From Rebecca billardiae RCC1528 (Eukaryota > Haptophyta), in assembly GCA_965240325.2 (NCBI GenBank), contig OZ251251.1:372001-436000 (forward strand): 64,000 nt of DNA. Reading direction: 5' to 3'. Numbering within the stretch: position 1 is the first letter of the stretch; each line of letters starts with the position of its first letter. Below, one piece after another: positions 9,637-21,320 of this stretch. A program made the translations under genes and the position numbers. The notes beneath the pieces are model-generated. The model did not search any database, was not told where the DNA came from, and saw only the letters and a program-made list of their open reading frames with translations.

Positions 9637-10746
9637 AGGCGCCATACCACGAGCTTTTGCGATGAGATGGCTGGGAGCGATGAGCTCAACTCCGCTGCCC
9701 GCACCACCCTGTTCTACCCTCGACGCGATCAAGTCCTACTCGTCCAGCCTGACGGTGCATCGCACCTAACGGCATGCTTCATCTGACGGTGCTCCGACGC
9801 ACCTGACGACTTGCTTTGCCCTCGACGGCAGTCATGCCCAGCGGCATGTGCCCGCCCAGTGGCTCTCAGGCCCCGAGTGGCACTCGCGCCCTACTGTGCA
9901 CCCATTGCACCTGCTCACGGCACTCTTCTTGCTCTCGTCACCAGCGCTGAGCGGCACTCCCTTACACCCGCGGTCACGGACCGCCAGACAGCAGCACCAC
10001 CTGTGCACTGCTGAGCGCCGCCGCCAGCGGCGGGACGCCCGACGTGACAGCGGGCTGTGTTCCCAGCAGCGACGATTATTATTATATAGGCAAATAAAAG
10101 CGCCGCGCTCCGTCCTCCAACGAAGACCGCCACGCGGAATAACGCGGCTTAGTGATAGAAAGCAGGCGGGTTCACGTACTCCCGAAATCCCTTATTTGCT
10201 GGACGAGCTGGCGCGGCGCGGATCTGCGGCCTGCTCGCGGCGCCTAATCGTCCGCGACGATAGGCTTATGATTGGCGGCGTCGACGTACGCTTGGCCCAG
10301 CTGATTCAATATTGCCGCAGGCGGCGCAAGTGCACCTTAGGCGCGATCAAAAAATGATCGAGCCCTATGCATTTCACGCGTGAGGTTCTTTTTGCGTCGA
10401 TATATATATATATTATTAATTAATATATATATATATTAATATATATATATACACACGCGACGTCCGGATATCATCGTCATAATGATGCGCTAGCTGCGCA
10501 TCATCATCCCGGCCCACCAACAACAGACTACGATATCGCGCGCTCGGCGCCAGTGCTATAGTCATCACAGTCAACTGTGGTTGCCGCGGTGCGGGAGCGG
10601 CGGGGAGCGCGTCTCGTCATCGCGGTTGCCAAGTCGTGTAGCAATTGAGAGTAGTCACCAGCGTCAGCCGTTGACGTGGTGCGCGCGCAGCCCGCCGCAC
10701 GCGCCACACGGCGCGTGCGCGTCTCGCGGCTGCGCGTGGCGTGCGA
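9637..10746. other. Intergenic region with AT microsatellite; possible coding remnant
   Basis: No confident gene. A + strand reading frame ending at 10357 finishes with a coding-like stretch (about 10170-10355, including YLLDELARRGSAACSRRLIV and GGVDVRLAQLIQYCRRRRKC), but it has no recognisable family and no supported start. From 10060 to 10380 base composition is less GC-rich than the surroundings. A TA/TTAA-rich microsatellite occupies 10400-10451. Confidence 0.5.
10400..10451. repeat. AT microsatellite
   Basis: Alternating TA dinucleotides interrupted by TTAATTAA-type blocks, about 50 bp, inside very GC-rich DNA. Confidence 0.9.
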
Positions 10747-13168
10747 TCATCGCCGCCCGTAGCGGCCACCACCATCCTCCTCCTCGTCGTCCTCCTCCTC
10801 CTCGCCCGCCGGCGGCGCTGGGTGCGCGTAGCGGCGCTCGCGCTCGGTCTCGCGCTGCTCCTCGTCAGCGTCGCGCCGCTCGCGCCGCTGCTGCGCGCGC
10901 TGCGTCGAGAGCAGCACGGTGCGCTCGACCGAGCGCGCGATGCGCTCCCTGGCGCGCGCGAGCTCGGCGTCGACAAGGCCGCTGCCCGACGCCGCGCCGG
11001 GCACGGCGACGGTCGTGTCCGCGCCGCGCGCGCCCGCGCCGTCCGCGGGCAGCGCGCTGCCGTCCTGCTCTGCGCCCACGCGCAGGAAGGTGGCGCCCAG
11101 CCGGAGCAGCGCGGCCGCGCGCGCGTCGCGCGTGTGCGGCGGGACGTCGCCGTCGCGGAGCACGCGCGCGCACGCGCCGAGCGCGGTCTGGCGCACGTCG
11201 AGCGCGGTGATGGCCCAGCCCGCGCGCAGGAGCGCGGGCAGCGCGCAGCGCACCGCCTCGACCGGCGCGGAGGAGGGCTCCGCGGAGCCGCCGCCGCCGT
11301 CGAGCGCAAACGCCTCCGCCCACACCTGCGCGAGCGCGGCGGGCGCGGCGCCGGTCTCGTCCGCGGTGGCGGCGTGCTGCGCGGTGGTGAGCGCGACGCG
11401 CGCGGCGGCGGTCGTGGCGCCGAGCGCGGCGGACAGCACGTCCGAGCGCTGCTGCGCGGCCGTGCGCGCGCCCTCGTAGCTCACGCTCAGCACCTCGGCG
11501 ATCGCGTCGCCCGAGCGCGCGGGCGCGCGCACGAGCGCGCTGGTGGCGAGGTGGCGGCTGGCCGCGTGCACGTACGCGGCGCCGAGCGTGCCGAGGAGCG
11601 GCCGGCCGAAGGCGACCTTGGCGAGCCGCCGCGCCTCGCGCTCCCAGAACGGCTCGAACCCCGCCGCCGCCAGCTCCGCCGCCTCGTCCGCCTCGCGCGC
11701 CGCCGCGTGCGCCGCGGCGGGCGCGGGCGCGGCGGCGGGCTCGGCGGGTGCGGCGGGCGGCGGGCGCGCGGCGGGCGCGAGCAGCTGCGCGAGCATGAGC
11801 GCCACCTCGGCCTCGCGGCAGCGCTGCACGAGGCCGAGCGCGCGCGACACCGCCTGCGAGCGTCCGTACGCGTGCGCGGCCACGTGAGTGCCCGAGCGGC
11901 GCTGCGCGGCCGCCGCGGCCGCGTCCGCCGCCGTGTGCTCGGCCGCGGCCGTGCGCGCGGCGAGCGCGTCCGGGTGCGCGACGGCGTCGACGCCGAGCTG
12001 CGCGGCCGCGGCGAGGGAGAGCTCGCCCGTGAGGTACTCGAACTGCTCGTCCCCGAACAGGCAGTTGAAGAACAGGTGCGCGTCCACCGGCGGCTCGGCG
12101 TCGGCGTCGGCGCCGTGGCCGTGCGCGCCGCCCGCCTCGCCCAGCTCGTCGTACAGCGCGCGGCCGTGCGCGGACGAGAGCGTGGTGTACGCGCCGTGCA
12201 CGCGCGAGAAGCGCTCGGCGGCGGCGGCGTCGCCCGGGTTCTTGTCGGGGTGCGCGCGCCGCGCGGCCAGGTAGTACGCGCGGCGGATCTCGGCGGTGGA
12301 CGCGTCGGGCGACACGCCGAGCTCGTCGTACAGCGCCGTGCTCGCGACGCGCCGCCCGCCGAGCCCGCGCTGCGAGCGCGCGCCCGCCGAGCGCGCGGCG
12401 GCGGCGCCCGCGGCGGCGCCCGCGGCGGCGGCGGCGGCGGCGTCGGGCGCGGCGCGCGCGCCGCCGCCGCCGCCGAGCCCGCCCGCCGTCGCCGCCGCGT
12501 CCACGCTGTCCGCCGTCGCGAGCTGCGCCGCGAGCCGCGCGAGCAGCTCGCGCCGCTCGCCGAGCGCGCGCGTGTCCGCCGCCTCCTGCCGCAGCGAGTA
12601 GCGCGCCTCCCACGCGCCGCGCGCGGCGTCCCACTCGCCGCCGCCGACGGTGAGGCGGTACAGCGCCTCGGGCGTCGCCGCCACGCCGCGCGCGAGCTGG
12701 TACCCGCCCACCGCCAGCCCGGCGGCGGGCAGCGCCAGCGCGCCCAGCAGCCCGCGCCCCAGGCCCTCGGCCGCGCCAACCCAGCCGCCGTCGCGCGCGC
12801 CGCGCACGGGCGCGGAGAGCAGCGCGGCGGCGCCCGCCACGACGCCCTTGCCCACCTGCGCCGCGCCGCTCGTCGCGCCCGCGAGCGCGTCGCGCGGCGC
12901 GTCCGCGCCGCCCGCGCCGCCGAACAGCGCGCCCGTCGCCGACGCGACGTCCGCGGCGAGCGCGCCGACCGAGAGCTCGCCCAGCACGCCCATGCGCGCG
13001 CACGCACGCGCGCCCACGCCCGGCGCGCCGTCCGAGCCGCCGTCGGCGCCCGCCGGCGCGCCCGCGGCGGGGTCGGCGCCCTCGCCCTCGGCCGCCGCCG
13101 CCGCGCGCGCGCGCTCCTCCGCGCGCAGCCGCCGCACCGACATCGGCGGCGGCGCTCGCACGATGAGC

Positions 13169-13214
<46 letters not shown>

Positions 13215-13734
13215 TCGCAAAGCCGAGCGCGCCCAGCCCGCCCGCGCCGCTGAGGCCGGTGCACAGCGTCGCGAAGGACGGCATCGCGGGCATCGGCGGC
13301 AGCGGCGGCAGCGAGAGCGTCGACGTGCACCGCGCGAGCGACGAGAGCATCGCCGCTGTGACGCCGTCGCCGCCGGGCGGCGCCGCGGCGGGCGCGCCGC
13401 TGCCGTCGAGCGGCGCGGGCGCGCCCGGGATCGCGCGCGCGGGTGGGAGCCACTGAGTGCCCTCATGGTGCCGGAAGATCGCCTTCAGCTCGCGGCCGTA
13501 CGCGCGGCGCGCGCGCCCGAGCGCGTCCGCGCGCGCTGCCGCCTCAGCAGCGGCCGCGGCCGCCGCCTCCGCCGCCGCCTTGGCCGCGCGCTCCTCGGCG
13601 TCGATCGCGTCGATCTCGGAGCGGGGCACGCCCGAGTCGACGAGCGCGTCGATCATCTCGCCCTTCTCCGCATACCCGCGCGTCGGCAGCCCGCGCGCCT
13701 CCAGCAGCGCGCGCAGTGTCGCGACGGAGGGCAT
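10747..13734 (-). CDS. DnaJ (Hsp40) co-chaperone with DnaJ-X domain and N-terminal SAP-like motif
   Basis: Single-exon protein of 995 residues. Residues 3-36 (ATLRALLEARGLPTRG, then KGEMIDALVDSG) look like a SAP-type helix-turn-helix. After a long Ala/Gly-rich disordered region with a Gly run (encoded at about 13166-13213), a J-domain starts near residue 465 (ALYDELGVSPDASTAEIRRA), with the essential HPD tripeptide in RRAHPDKNPGD near 495. It is followed by a DnaJ-X domain (HLFFNCLFGDEQFEYLTGEL, near 555), a pairing known from CAJ1-type yeast and plant J-proteins. The C-terminus is acidic (a Glu/Asp run) and ends GGGRYGRR. It should stimulate an Hsp70 ATPase. Start at the ATG at 13734. It shares a 246 bp divergent gap with the histone deacetylase gene. 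Confidence 0.88.
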
Positions 13735-13980
13735 CGGCCTGCGCGCGCGGCGGCAGCCTCCTCCACTCCACGGCCCGCTGAGATTCGCGAGGCTGATGCT
13801 TTCGGATGCTTTCGGCTTGCTGTTGCGCAAGCTTGCTTGTACAATGCTGTACTCTCCGCGGGTACTGTCTCGTCTTGATCGTCATCCAGCAGCTCCTTTG
13901 AATCAAGGAAGTCCTGGCGCCGCGCACGCCGCACGCTGGCGCGTGCGCGTCAGGCCACGGCCACGAAGACGGCCTGGACC
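13735..13980. promoter_or_regulatory. Bidirectional promoter region, DnaJ / histone deacetylase
   Basis: 246 bp between divergent start codons. Bases 13795-13925 are noticeably less GC-rich than the coding DNA on both sides. No canonical TATA box is apparent. Confidence 0.5.
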
Positions 13981-14670
13981 ATGACGACCGAAGGGCACGG
14001 CCACGGGCCGGGCACGGCCGTCGCCGAGGCGGCGGCGGCGAAGAGCGAGGCGGAGGCGCTGCGCGCGGCCGAGCGCCACTATCAGATCCTCGAGAAGCGC
14101 TCGTCGCAGGAGGCGATCCGGCGAGAGGGCGGCAGTGCGCATCTGAACGGCGCCGCCCACGCGCCGCCCACGCTCGCGCCGCCGCCGTCTGCGCCGGGAG
14201 CTGGCGCGGCCGCCGCGCAGCCGGGGGATGGGCGGCGCGTGGGCGAGCCACTCGACTCGGCCGGGCCCGCACCGCCACTCGCCCCCGTCGTCGAGCTGCC
14301 AAACGGCGGCGAGCGCGCGGCCGCGGAGGACGAAGACAGCGATGGCGGCGCGGACGGCGCGGACGAGGGCGAGGAGGAGGAGGACGAGGACGCTGACGAC
14401 GACGAGCGCGAGGAGGACATCGAGTTCCTGCGCCAGCTCGCTGTGCTCGAGGAGGGAGAGGGCGAGGACGGCGAGAAGGCGTGGTGCGCGCGCCGCGCCG
14501 CGCACCCGGCAGCGCCGCGCCTCCCTCCCTCGCGAGCCCCCGCCTGTCACGCCCTCCGCCCCGCCCATGCCCCACACCGCGCACAGGTGGAACGAGGACG
14601 AGGACGACGATGAAGGGGACGACGACTACGACGATGACGACGACGACGACGACGATGACGACGACGATGA

Positions 14671-14713
<43 letters not shown>

Positions 14714-14890
14714 ACCGGCGCGGAGGCGGCGGTGGCGGGCGGGAGCAACGCCGAGAACGGCGCTGCCGCCGTTGCCGGCGCCGAGCGTGCTCACGGCGAG
14801 CGCGCGGCGAGCGAGCGCTTGGCCAGGCGCCGCGCAGCGCAGAACAGTGGGAATGCCAACCTCGCCGAGACCGATGGCGAGGACGACGGA

Positions 14891-14979
<89 letters not shown>

Positions 14980-17036
14980 TGACTACCAGGAGGGCGCCGA
15001 AGGCGGTGACGGCGAGGACGACGACGCACTGGCCGCTTTCTACAACGCCGAGTACGACGAGGAGGGTGGGGACGACGATGACCAGGACGACGGCGAGTGG
15101 GCTCCCGCGCAGCAGCGCGCCGGCGCGAACGCGCCGATGGACGACGGCTCATTCGACGAGGCGCTGCACTTCGACGTGGACAAGGAGGTGACGATCCACA
15201 CGGGCGATCGGTCCTCGACGACGGGGATGCTGGTCAACATCGAGCAGATGACCAAGCATCGCACGGGCTCGCCGCACCCGGAGCGGCCCCAGCGCCTCAT
15301 CGCCACGTACAAGCGGCTGCACGCCGCCGGCATCCTCAAGCAGTGCCAGCTCATCCCGACGCGGCCTGCGTCACGCTCGGACCTGTGCAGCCTTCACGAT
15401 GAGCGACACGTCGACCTGATCTTGCACAAGATCGACGCCATGCACCGCGCCACGGTCGCGGCGCAGCAGCAGCAGCCCGCATCCGACGCCGACGCCGAGG
15501 AGGCGGAGTTCAAGCGGCGCTTGCGCGCCCGCCGGGGCCTGCCCGCCGACTTTGAAGAGGTGCGGCTGGACACGGACACGTTCTTCACCATCAACGAGAG
15601 CGCGCTCGCGTCATCGTTGGCTGCGGGCTCGGTGATCGAGCTCACCAGCCGGGTCGTCTGCGGCGAGCTCAAAAACGCCTTCGCGATCACGCGCCCCCCG
15701 GGCCACCACTGCGAGGAGGCGAACGCGAACGGCTTCTGCCTGCTGAACAACGTCGCACTCGCCGCGCGCGTGGCGCAGATGCGCCACGGCGTTCAGCGCG
15801 TGCTCATCGTGGATTGGGACATCCACCACGGCAACGGCATCGAACACCTGTTCGAGGCGGACCCGAGCGTGCTCTACGTCTCGCTGCATCGGTACGGCGG
15901 TGGCTTCTTCCCCGGCACAGGCGCGGTGCGGGATGCGGGCAAGGGCCCCGGCGCTGGCTACACGCTGAACGTACCCTGGCTCGAGGGAGGTGCGCGCTCC
16001 GAGCGCCCACCCGCGACCGCGTATGCCGCCCACGTGCGTGGTCTGCGCACGTGCGCACACGCCTCTGACGGACGCGCCTGACCCGCGATCCACCAGGCAT
16101 CGGCGACGCCGACTACCTCGCCGCGTTCCAGCGGCTGATCATGCCCGTCGCGCACGAGTTCGCGCCAGAACTCGTAATCATCGCCGCCGGCTTCGACTCA
16201 GGCGCGGGTGACCCGCTAGGAGGCTGCGATGTGACGCCGCGGGGCTTCGCGCACATGACAGCCCTGCTCGCCACGCTTGCTGGCGGGCGGCTCGTCGCCT
16301 GCCTCGAGGGTGGCTACAACCTGGACACCGTCGCCTCCTCTGCTGAGGCGGTCGCACGCGTGCTCTTGGGTGCCGCGCCCGAGGCTGCGCCGCCGCTAGT
16401 CGCACAGCCGGTCGCAGAAGCGGCGATTGCCGCAGCGTCGTCGGTGCATGCTCGGTGTGTGAACGCCGTGCGCACCCACCACCCGTGCGTGTCCATCACA
16501 CGCGTACAACTTCGCGCTCGCATGTTGCGCGCTCATCAAACGGTCCCGGCCCGGCCCGCCCGCCCCTGTTGCATCTGCGTGCCGAACGCGCGCGCAGCTT
16601 CTGGCGGTCGCTTGGCTATCTGCGCGGGATGGCCGACGACGCCGGGGGGGACGGCGACGATGACGACGACGGCGCCATGCCCATCGACGCCGACATGCAT
16701 GTGCCGAACGAACCCGGGGCACGCGACGAGGACGTGCTAGGTGACGACGAGCCCGTCGCTGCCGGTGCAGGCGAGGCCGTGCCGGCTACCGATGCGGACG
16801 CGGACTTCGATCACTACGTCCGGTCTAGCGATCGCCAGCGCCTTGCACGCCGTGCCAGCCGTGGAGCGCGCCTGTCATGGCGCATCGGATCGTTGGAGGG
16901 CCGCCGCGGCTTCAGTAAGCAGCGTACTCTGCAGCTTGAAGCGCGGCGGCTGCGCAAGCTGCGCAGGCGCATGTCCGAGCTGATCATGCGCACGTGCACG
17001 CACCGTGACTGGCGATCGGGTGCGTTTGGGGTTTAA
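13981..17036 (+). CDS. Class II histone deacetylase (HDAC6/HDA5-like) with poly-Asp N-terminus
   Basis: Four exons: 13981-14480, 14587-15989, 16097-16454 and 16598-17036 (2,700 nt, 899 residues, in frame). The zinc-dependent deacetylase domain runs from about residue 397 (HPERPQRL) to 728. Hallmarks seen: RPPGHHCEE (catalytic His pair), GFCLLNNVALAA, VDWDIHHGNG (zinc-binding Asp and His), SLHRYGGGFFPGTG, AGFDSGAGDPLGG (second zinc Asp) and LEGGYNL, with Tyr rather than the His of class IIa enzymes. The exon 2/3 junction rebuilds the class II sequence WLEGGIGDADYL, which supports that splice strongly. The 390-residue N-terminus is acidic, with two long Asp runs (about 177-207 and 267-299). The C-terminus after the domain is acidic then basic and unrecognised. 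It removes acetyl groups from lysines of histones or tubulin. Confidence 0.93.
14617..14983 (+). repeat. Two GAC/GAT trinucleotide microsatellites coding poly-Asp
   Basis: Runs of GAC/GAT codons at about 14617-14707 and 14888-14983 lie in frame in exon 2 of the deacetylase gene, separated by about 180 bp of mixed sequence. Both are likely to vary in length between strains. Confidence 0.9.
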
Positions 17037-18929
17037 AGACAATGCATGCTGCTTTTTGCTCCTGGCCGACGCCTGTGTTCAGCGCATGCCCGGGCGGTGA
17101 TTTCTACTACTGCACGGCTGTCGATGATGCATCTGTCTTGCTCGATGCGACGTGTCTTGGTCAGAGGGTGCATGTGCAACCTTCTGCCGTTCCAATTCAA
17201 CATTCTGAACATGTAGGTGGATCGCGCTACGACCACTTGACCAAACTTCAAACGCCAGGCCTAACCAGGTCGGCTCTAGGCCAGCGGCGCGCACTTCGCA
17301 ACTGGCCGGTCGTCTGCAAGCGGCGCCATCAACCATGTCGGCGCACTTGCACAGACCGCCGGGGATGCCGCGCGTTTTGCTACAGAACGGGGCGTGTGGG
17401 GAGCGTGCAGCTAAGCGAGAACGCCACCGCAGCCGGCTCGTCGCGCTCGAGAGTCCAGCATCGCCGCTGAGCGCAGGACGACCAGAGTGTCTCTGGCGCC
17501 GTATTGGCCTTTAAGCATGTGTTTGAGAGCGCAGCGCACGCCATGCAGATAGACCATTCGTCAAAGCATACCGCCCATTCCATGAGTATCCAACCGGGCC
17601 AGACCCCCATATTAGCCAGCCCAGATCCGAAAGGACGCTGAGCGTCCGTCTTTTCCGGTTGGCGCACGTTGGGAAGGGGCTCCCCGGACTCAGATAAACG
17701 CCGCCGCCGACGCCGCCTCGCTCGCGCCTACCGCCGCAAGCGCGAGGCCGCGCGATGTGCCGATGTCCAGTAGGGCTTCCGATGGGACGCAGCGGGGCGG
17801 TAGCAGCGGGGCGGTAGCGAGGCGGTGAACTACTGTAGCTTACCCCCGCACCTCGAAGGTCGGCTTGAGGCCCGCGTGAGCCCGAGTTTGCGCCGCCGCC
17901 ACATTCAGCCAGAGACATGCGCGCCTTGCTGCCGAGGCAGCAGAGAGGCAAGCACGCGCGGGAAGCCGCTGGGCACCATTGCGCGCGTCTGCGACCGTAT
18001 TGTAACATTGAGCCTGTGCGTGAGCGCGTCCAGAGCGATTGTGCCCCGCGATGCCGGCCCATGCCTGCCGTACGTGCCCCGCATGCGTCGAGCGCATACA
18101 TGCACGCGACGGGTGTCCTGGCAGCGAGGGCGGGGTGGCGTAGATGGTCTCGTTGGAGATGCGTCGGTGTGCCGAAGACGTCCCGACACCTTGGTGGCAT
18201 GCCCACCCACGCCTCTCCTTGTCGCCGCTTGCGTGCTGCGTGCTCGGCGAGCCGTTTGGAGTGCACGCCTGCACGTGCACAGCCAGTGTCGGGCGGATCG
18301 AGCCGCAGTGAGTGTTCGCGCGCGAACTCCCTCTCGGTGCGCCTCTCTCTACCACTGCTGCAAGCCCTCGTGCGTGTCGTGGAACCTGTCGAATCCAGTC
18401 AGACGCGTGCCAAACTTCCTCGCGAACAATGCGAGGACTGGCCGTATTGAGATCGAGCAGCTGGTTTTGAATTTTTTACGGCTGTCCCAGATCCCCGCGC
18501 CGGGCGCCGTGACGCCGGTAGCCTCGGTATTCCTTGCGCAATTTTTAAGTCGCGGGCCGCCCGGCCGCCGCGGGTTCGACGACGCCATTCGTCATCGGCA
18601 TCAGAGCCGCACGCCATATTGCCGGAGCCAGCATTATTCGTGCAGGCTGGGCTTGCCAAGTGAGTGTCGTCAGAATACGTGCCTGCTACAGACGGCAGTT
18701 TGTTTGCATGTACACATGCGTATGAAATTGGTCAAACGACAGGCGCTGCTCAGATGACTGCCGGCGGTCGCGAGATGGTAGAAGGGCACATTAGCGATTA
18801 ATGCTTACACTGGCATGGCAGCGTGGCAGGCGGGCAAAGATGTGTGTGCATGGACGGCAAGCGGCCCAGCCGCGCCTGGCTGGGGGCGGGGCGGAGCTGA
18901 GCGCGAGCAGTCCGCTAGCCCCCTCGAAC
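17037..18929. other. Gene-poor intergenic region
   Basis: No supportable gene. A 310-codon open frame (17825-18757, +) has mixed, motif-free composition and is overlapped by equally long antisense frames. A short antisense stretch near 18350-18500 (KFGTRLTGFDRFHDTHEG) looks mildly coding-like but has no context. Confidence 0.6.
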
Positions 18930-21320
18930 CTACTGGTGGACAGGGGCTGCGAGCGGCTCGCCTGGCGGCAGCGTCGGCCGGTCGCGGTCCACCGTGTGGT
19001 CAAGGGTGGTCCCGCCGATGGACGAGAGCCCGGCGGCATCGTGCGCGGTGTGAGAGGCGATCATGTACGCCGCAGTCTCCTCGACGTTGTTGACCTGCAG
19101 CTGCGGCTGCGCAGGCTCGTGCGCCGCAGGCGCGGCGGCGAGCTCGCCTTCGCTGGGCGCCTCACTCGGCCCGGCCAGCGCCATGCCCGAGTCGTCCTCG
19201 TCACCCGAGTCATTGCCCAGCTCGTCCGCGCCGTCCGCGCCGCCGTCGACGCCGCCCGCGTCGCCGTCACCCGGACGTGGCAGTGCGGCCATGGCCGCGA
19301 GGTCGTTGCTCGAGCCGGCGGCGGCGCCGCCGAGCGGGGTGAGTGTGCGCGGAGCGAGCGGCGGGCGCTTTGCCGCGGCCGCCTGCGAGCCATCGGCGCC
19401 GTTGAGCGCGGGCGCCGCGCCGGGCGGCGGCGGCGGGAGCTGCTCACGTAGCGGCGCGAGCTTCTGCGCGAGCCCGCGCTGCGTGCACAGCTGCGCCTCG
19501 AGGTTGGCGACGAGCTGCGACTTCATCGTCTCGAGCTCGGCGATCGCCGCGTGCGCCAGCCGCGCGTGCGCCTCCGCCGTCGAGCCGCTGTCGCCGCCAT
19601 CGCGTGGCGCGTTGAGGACGGCGTCGACGGCGGACTCGAGCGCGGTCTGCAGCTGCTTCTGGAAGTCGAGCTGCCGCCAGAGCTGCTCCTGCACGCCCGC
19701 CTGCACGCGCAGCGCCTCGGCGTGCACCTCGAGCGTGCGCGCGAGCGTGAGCTCACCGCTGCCGTCACCGGGCTGCCCGGCGCCGTCGGCGAGGCCGGGG
19801 ACTTTGGGGGCCAGCTGGGGGCTGCCGCCCGCGCGCTGCGCGGTCAGCGAGGCCGCGTCGCCGCCGTCGCCGTCGGTGGCGGGCGCGCCCACCGCACGCA
19901 TCGCCGCGATCGCGCTCGTGAAGGCGGCGCCGGCCGGCGCGCCGAGCGAGGCGAGGTCGGGGGCCGAGCCGCGCGCGGGGAGGCCGTGCGCGCCCGGCAT
20001 GGCGGAGAGCGCGCGGAGGCTCCTGCGGCCCTCGCTCAGCTCGCCGAGCCCCGCGCCGGCCGCGTCCACGCCCGGCGGCGTCATGCCGTCGTCCGCACCG
20101 TCCATCGCGGCAGACTCCGGGTCGACGCCGGAGGTGGAGGGCCAGCCGGTGCGGTCGGAGCGCGCGCCCGCGCCGAGCTGCTCGCTGCCGGCAAAGCTGC
20201 CCTCGACGGGCGCGGCGCTCGAGTCAGCGCCGCGGTGCGAGGTGGACTGGTCCTGCAGCACCGTGCGCGCCCAGTTGGACTTGGAGCCGCGCATGCGCCG
20301 CGCCCAGTCCGAGCCCTTCTTCAGCATGCGGTACTTCTGCAGGTGGGACTTGACGTGCGCCTTGGTCATCTGCGGCTGGTTCATCAGCCGCAAGATGGCG
20401 GACGGATGCGCCTCTGCGCGGCGGCGGCGGCGGCGGCGGCGGCGGCAGGGGCGGGCGGGCGCGCGCGCGCGCGCGCGGTGAGCGCGTGGCCAGAGGGCGG
20501 GATGGCGGCGCGCGCGCGAGCAGACGGCGTGTCGGAGTCACGCGCGGCCGCGGGGCGCGTCGCGCGCACTCTCGTGCCCGCCGAGCGCGTTGACGGCGGA
20601 GAGGAAGAGCGCGTGCAGCTCCTGCGTCCACACCAGACGGGAGCCCTGCTGCTTGCTCGGCTTGCTGCCCATGCCGCCCAGCGCACCCATCGGCAGCGCA
20701 CCGTGCGCAGCCTGGCCGACGGCGCCCGGGGGCATGTGCAGCTGGGCGTGCATGCCAAAGCCCGGCGCCATCGCGCCGTGCACGAGCGGCGGCAGCCCGT
20801 GCGGCATGCCGTGAAGCGACGGCAGCGCCGCATGCGCGCCGCCGTGCGCGCCGTCAAAGCCGTGCGGCAGCAGCCCGCTCGGACCGTTCGCGCCCGACAC
20901 GGAGAGGAGCGGCGGGAAGTCGGGCGCGGAGGGCGGGATCGACCCGTTCGCGATGCCCGCGGCGCCACTCACCGCGCCGATCACGGAGAGATCGAACGGC
21001 ATGGCCGCGCTGTCGGCCGGCAGGCCGCCCGACTGCATGCCGCCGACCGCGCCGCCGGCGCCGCTCGTCGCGACGGCGTTGCCGCCCGGGGACGGAGCGT
21101 TAGTGGCCGCAACGGCAGCGGCGGCGGCAGCAGCCGCAGCCGCGGCCGCGAACGAGCGGTAGTCAGCCGGCAGCCCCGCGGTGAACGACGGCAGGCCAGC
21201 GGATCCCTTGGGCTGCGCAAAGCCAAACAGCGCGGCGTCCGCGCTGCCCGCGTGCGGCAGCGAGGGCAGCGACGCGGCGTTGAGGGACGGGGGCTGCTGG
21301 GGTGGCCACGCAGCACTCAT
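18930..21320 (-). CDS. GARP-family Myb (SHLQKYR) transcription factor
   Basis: Two exons: 20570-21320 and 18930-20413 (intron 20414-20569, GTGCGC...GCGCAG); 2,235 nt, 744 residues, in frame. Splicing rebuilds the GARP DNA-binding domain across the junction: RLVWTQELHALFLSAVNALG in exon 1, then GGHEKAHPSAILRLM over the splice, then TKAHVKSHLQKYRMLKK. This is the plant/algal B-motif with the SHLQKYR signature (PHR, LUX, KANADI, type-B ARR relatives). The N-terminal 230 residues are low complexity (Ala, Gly, Pro, with an Ala run near 60). A predicted helical, Gln-rich coiled-coil region near residues 430-530 (EQLWRQLDFQKQLQTALESA) may dimerise, as in Myb-CC proteins. No receiver domain is present, so it is not a response regulator. 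Nuclear DNA binding is inferred from family. Confidence 0.9.

Noticed and set aside
17825-18757. 310-codon + strand open frame after the deacetylase gene
   Set aside because: No domain, no splice partner, mixed composition, and equally long antisense frames overlap it.
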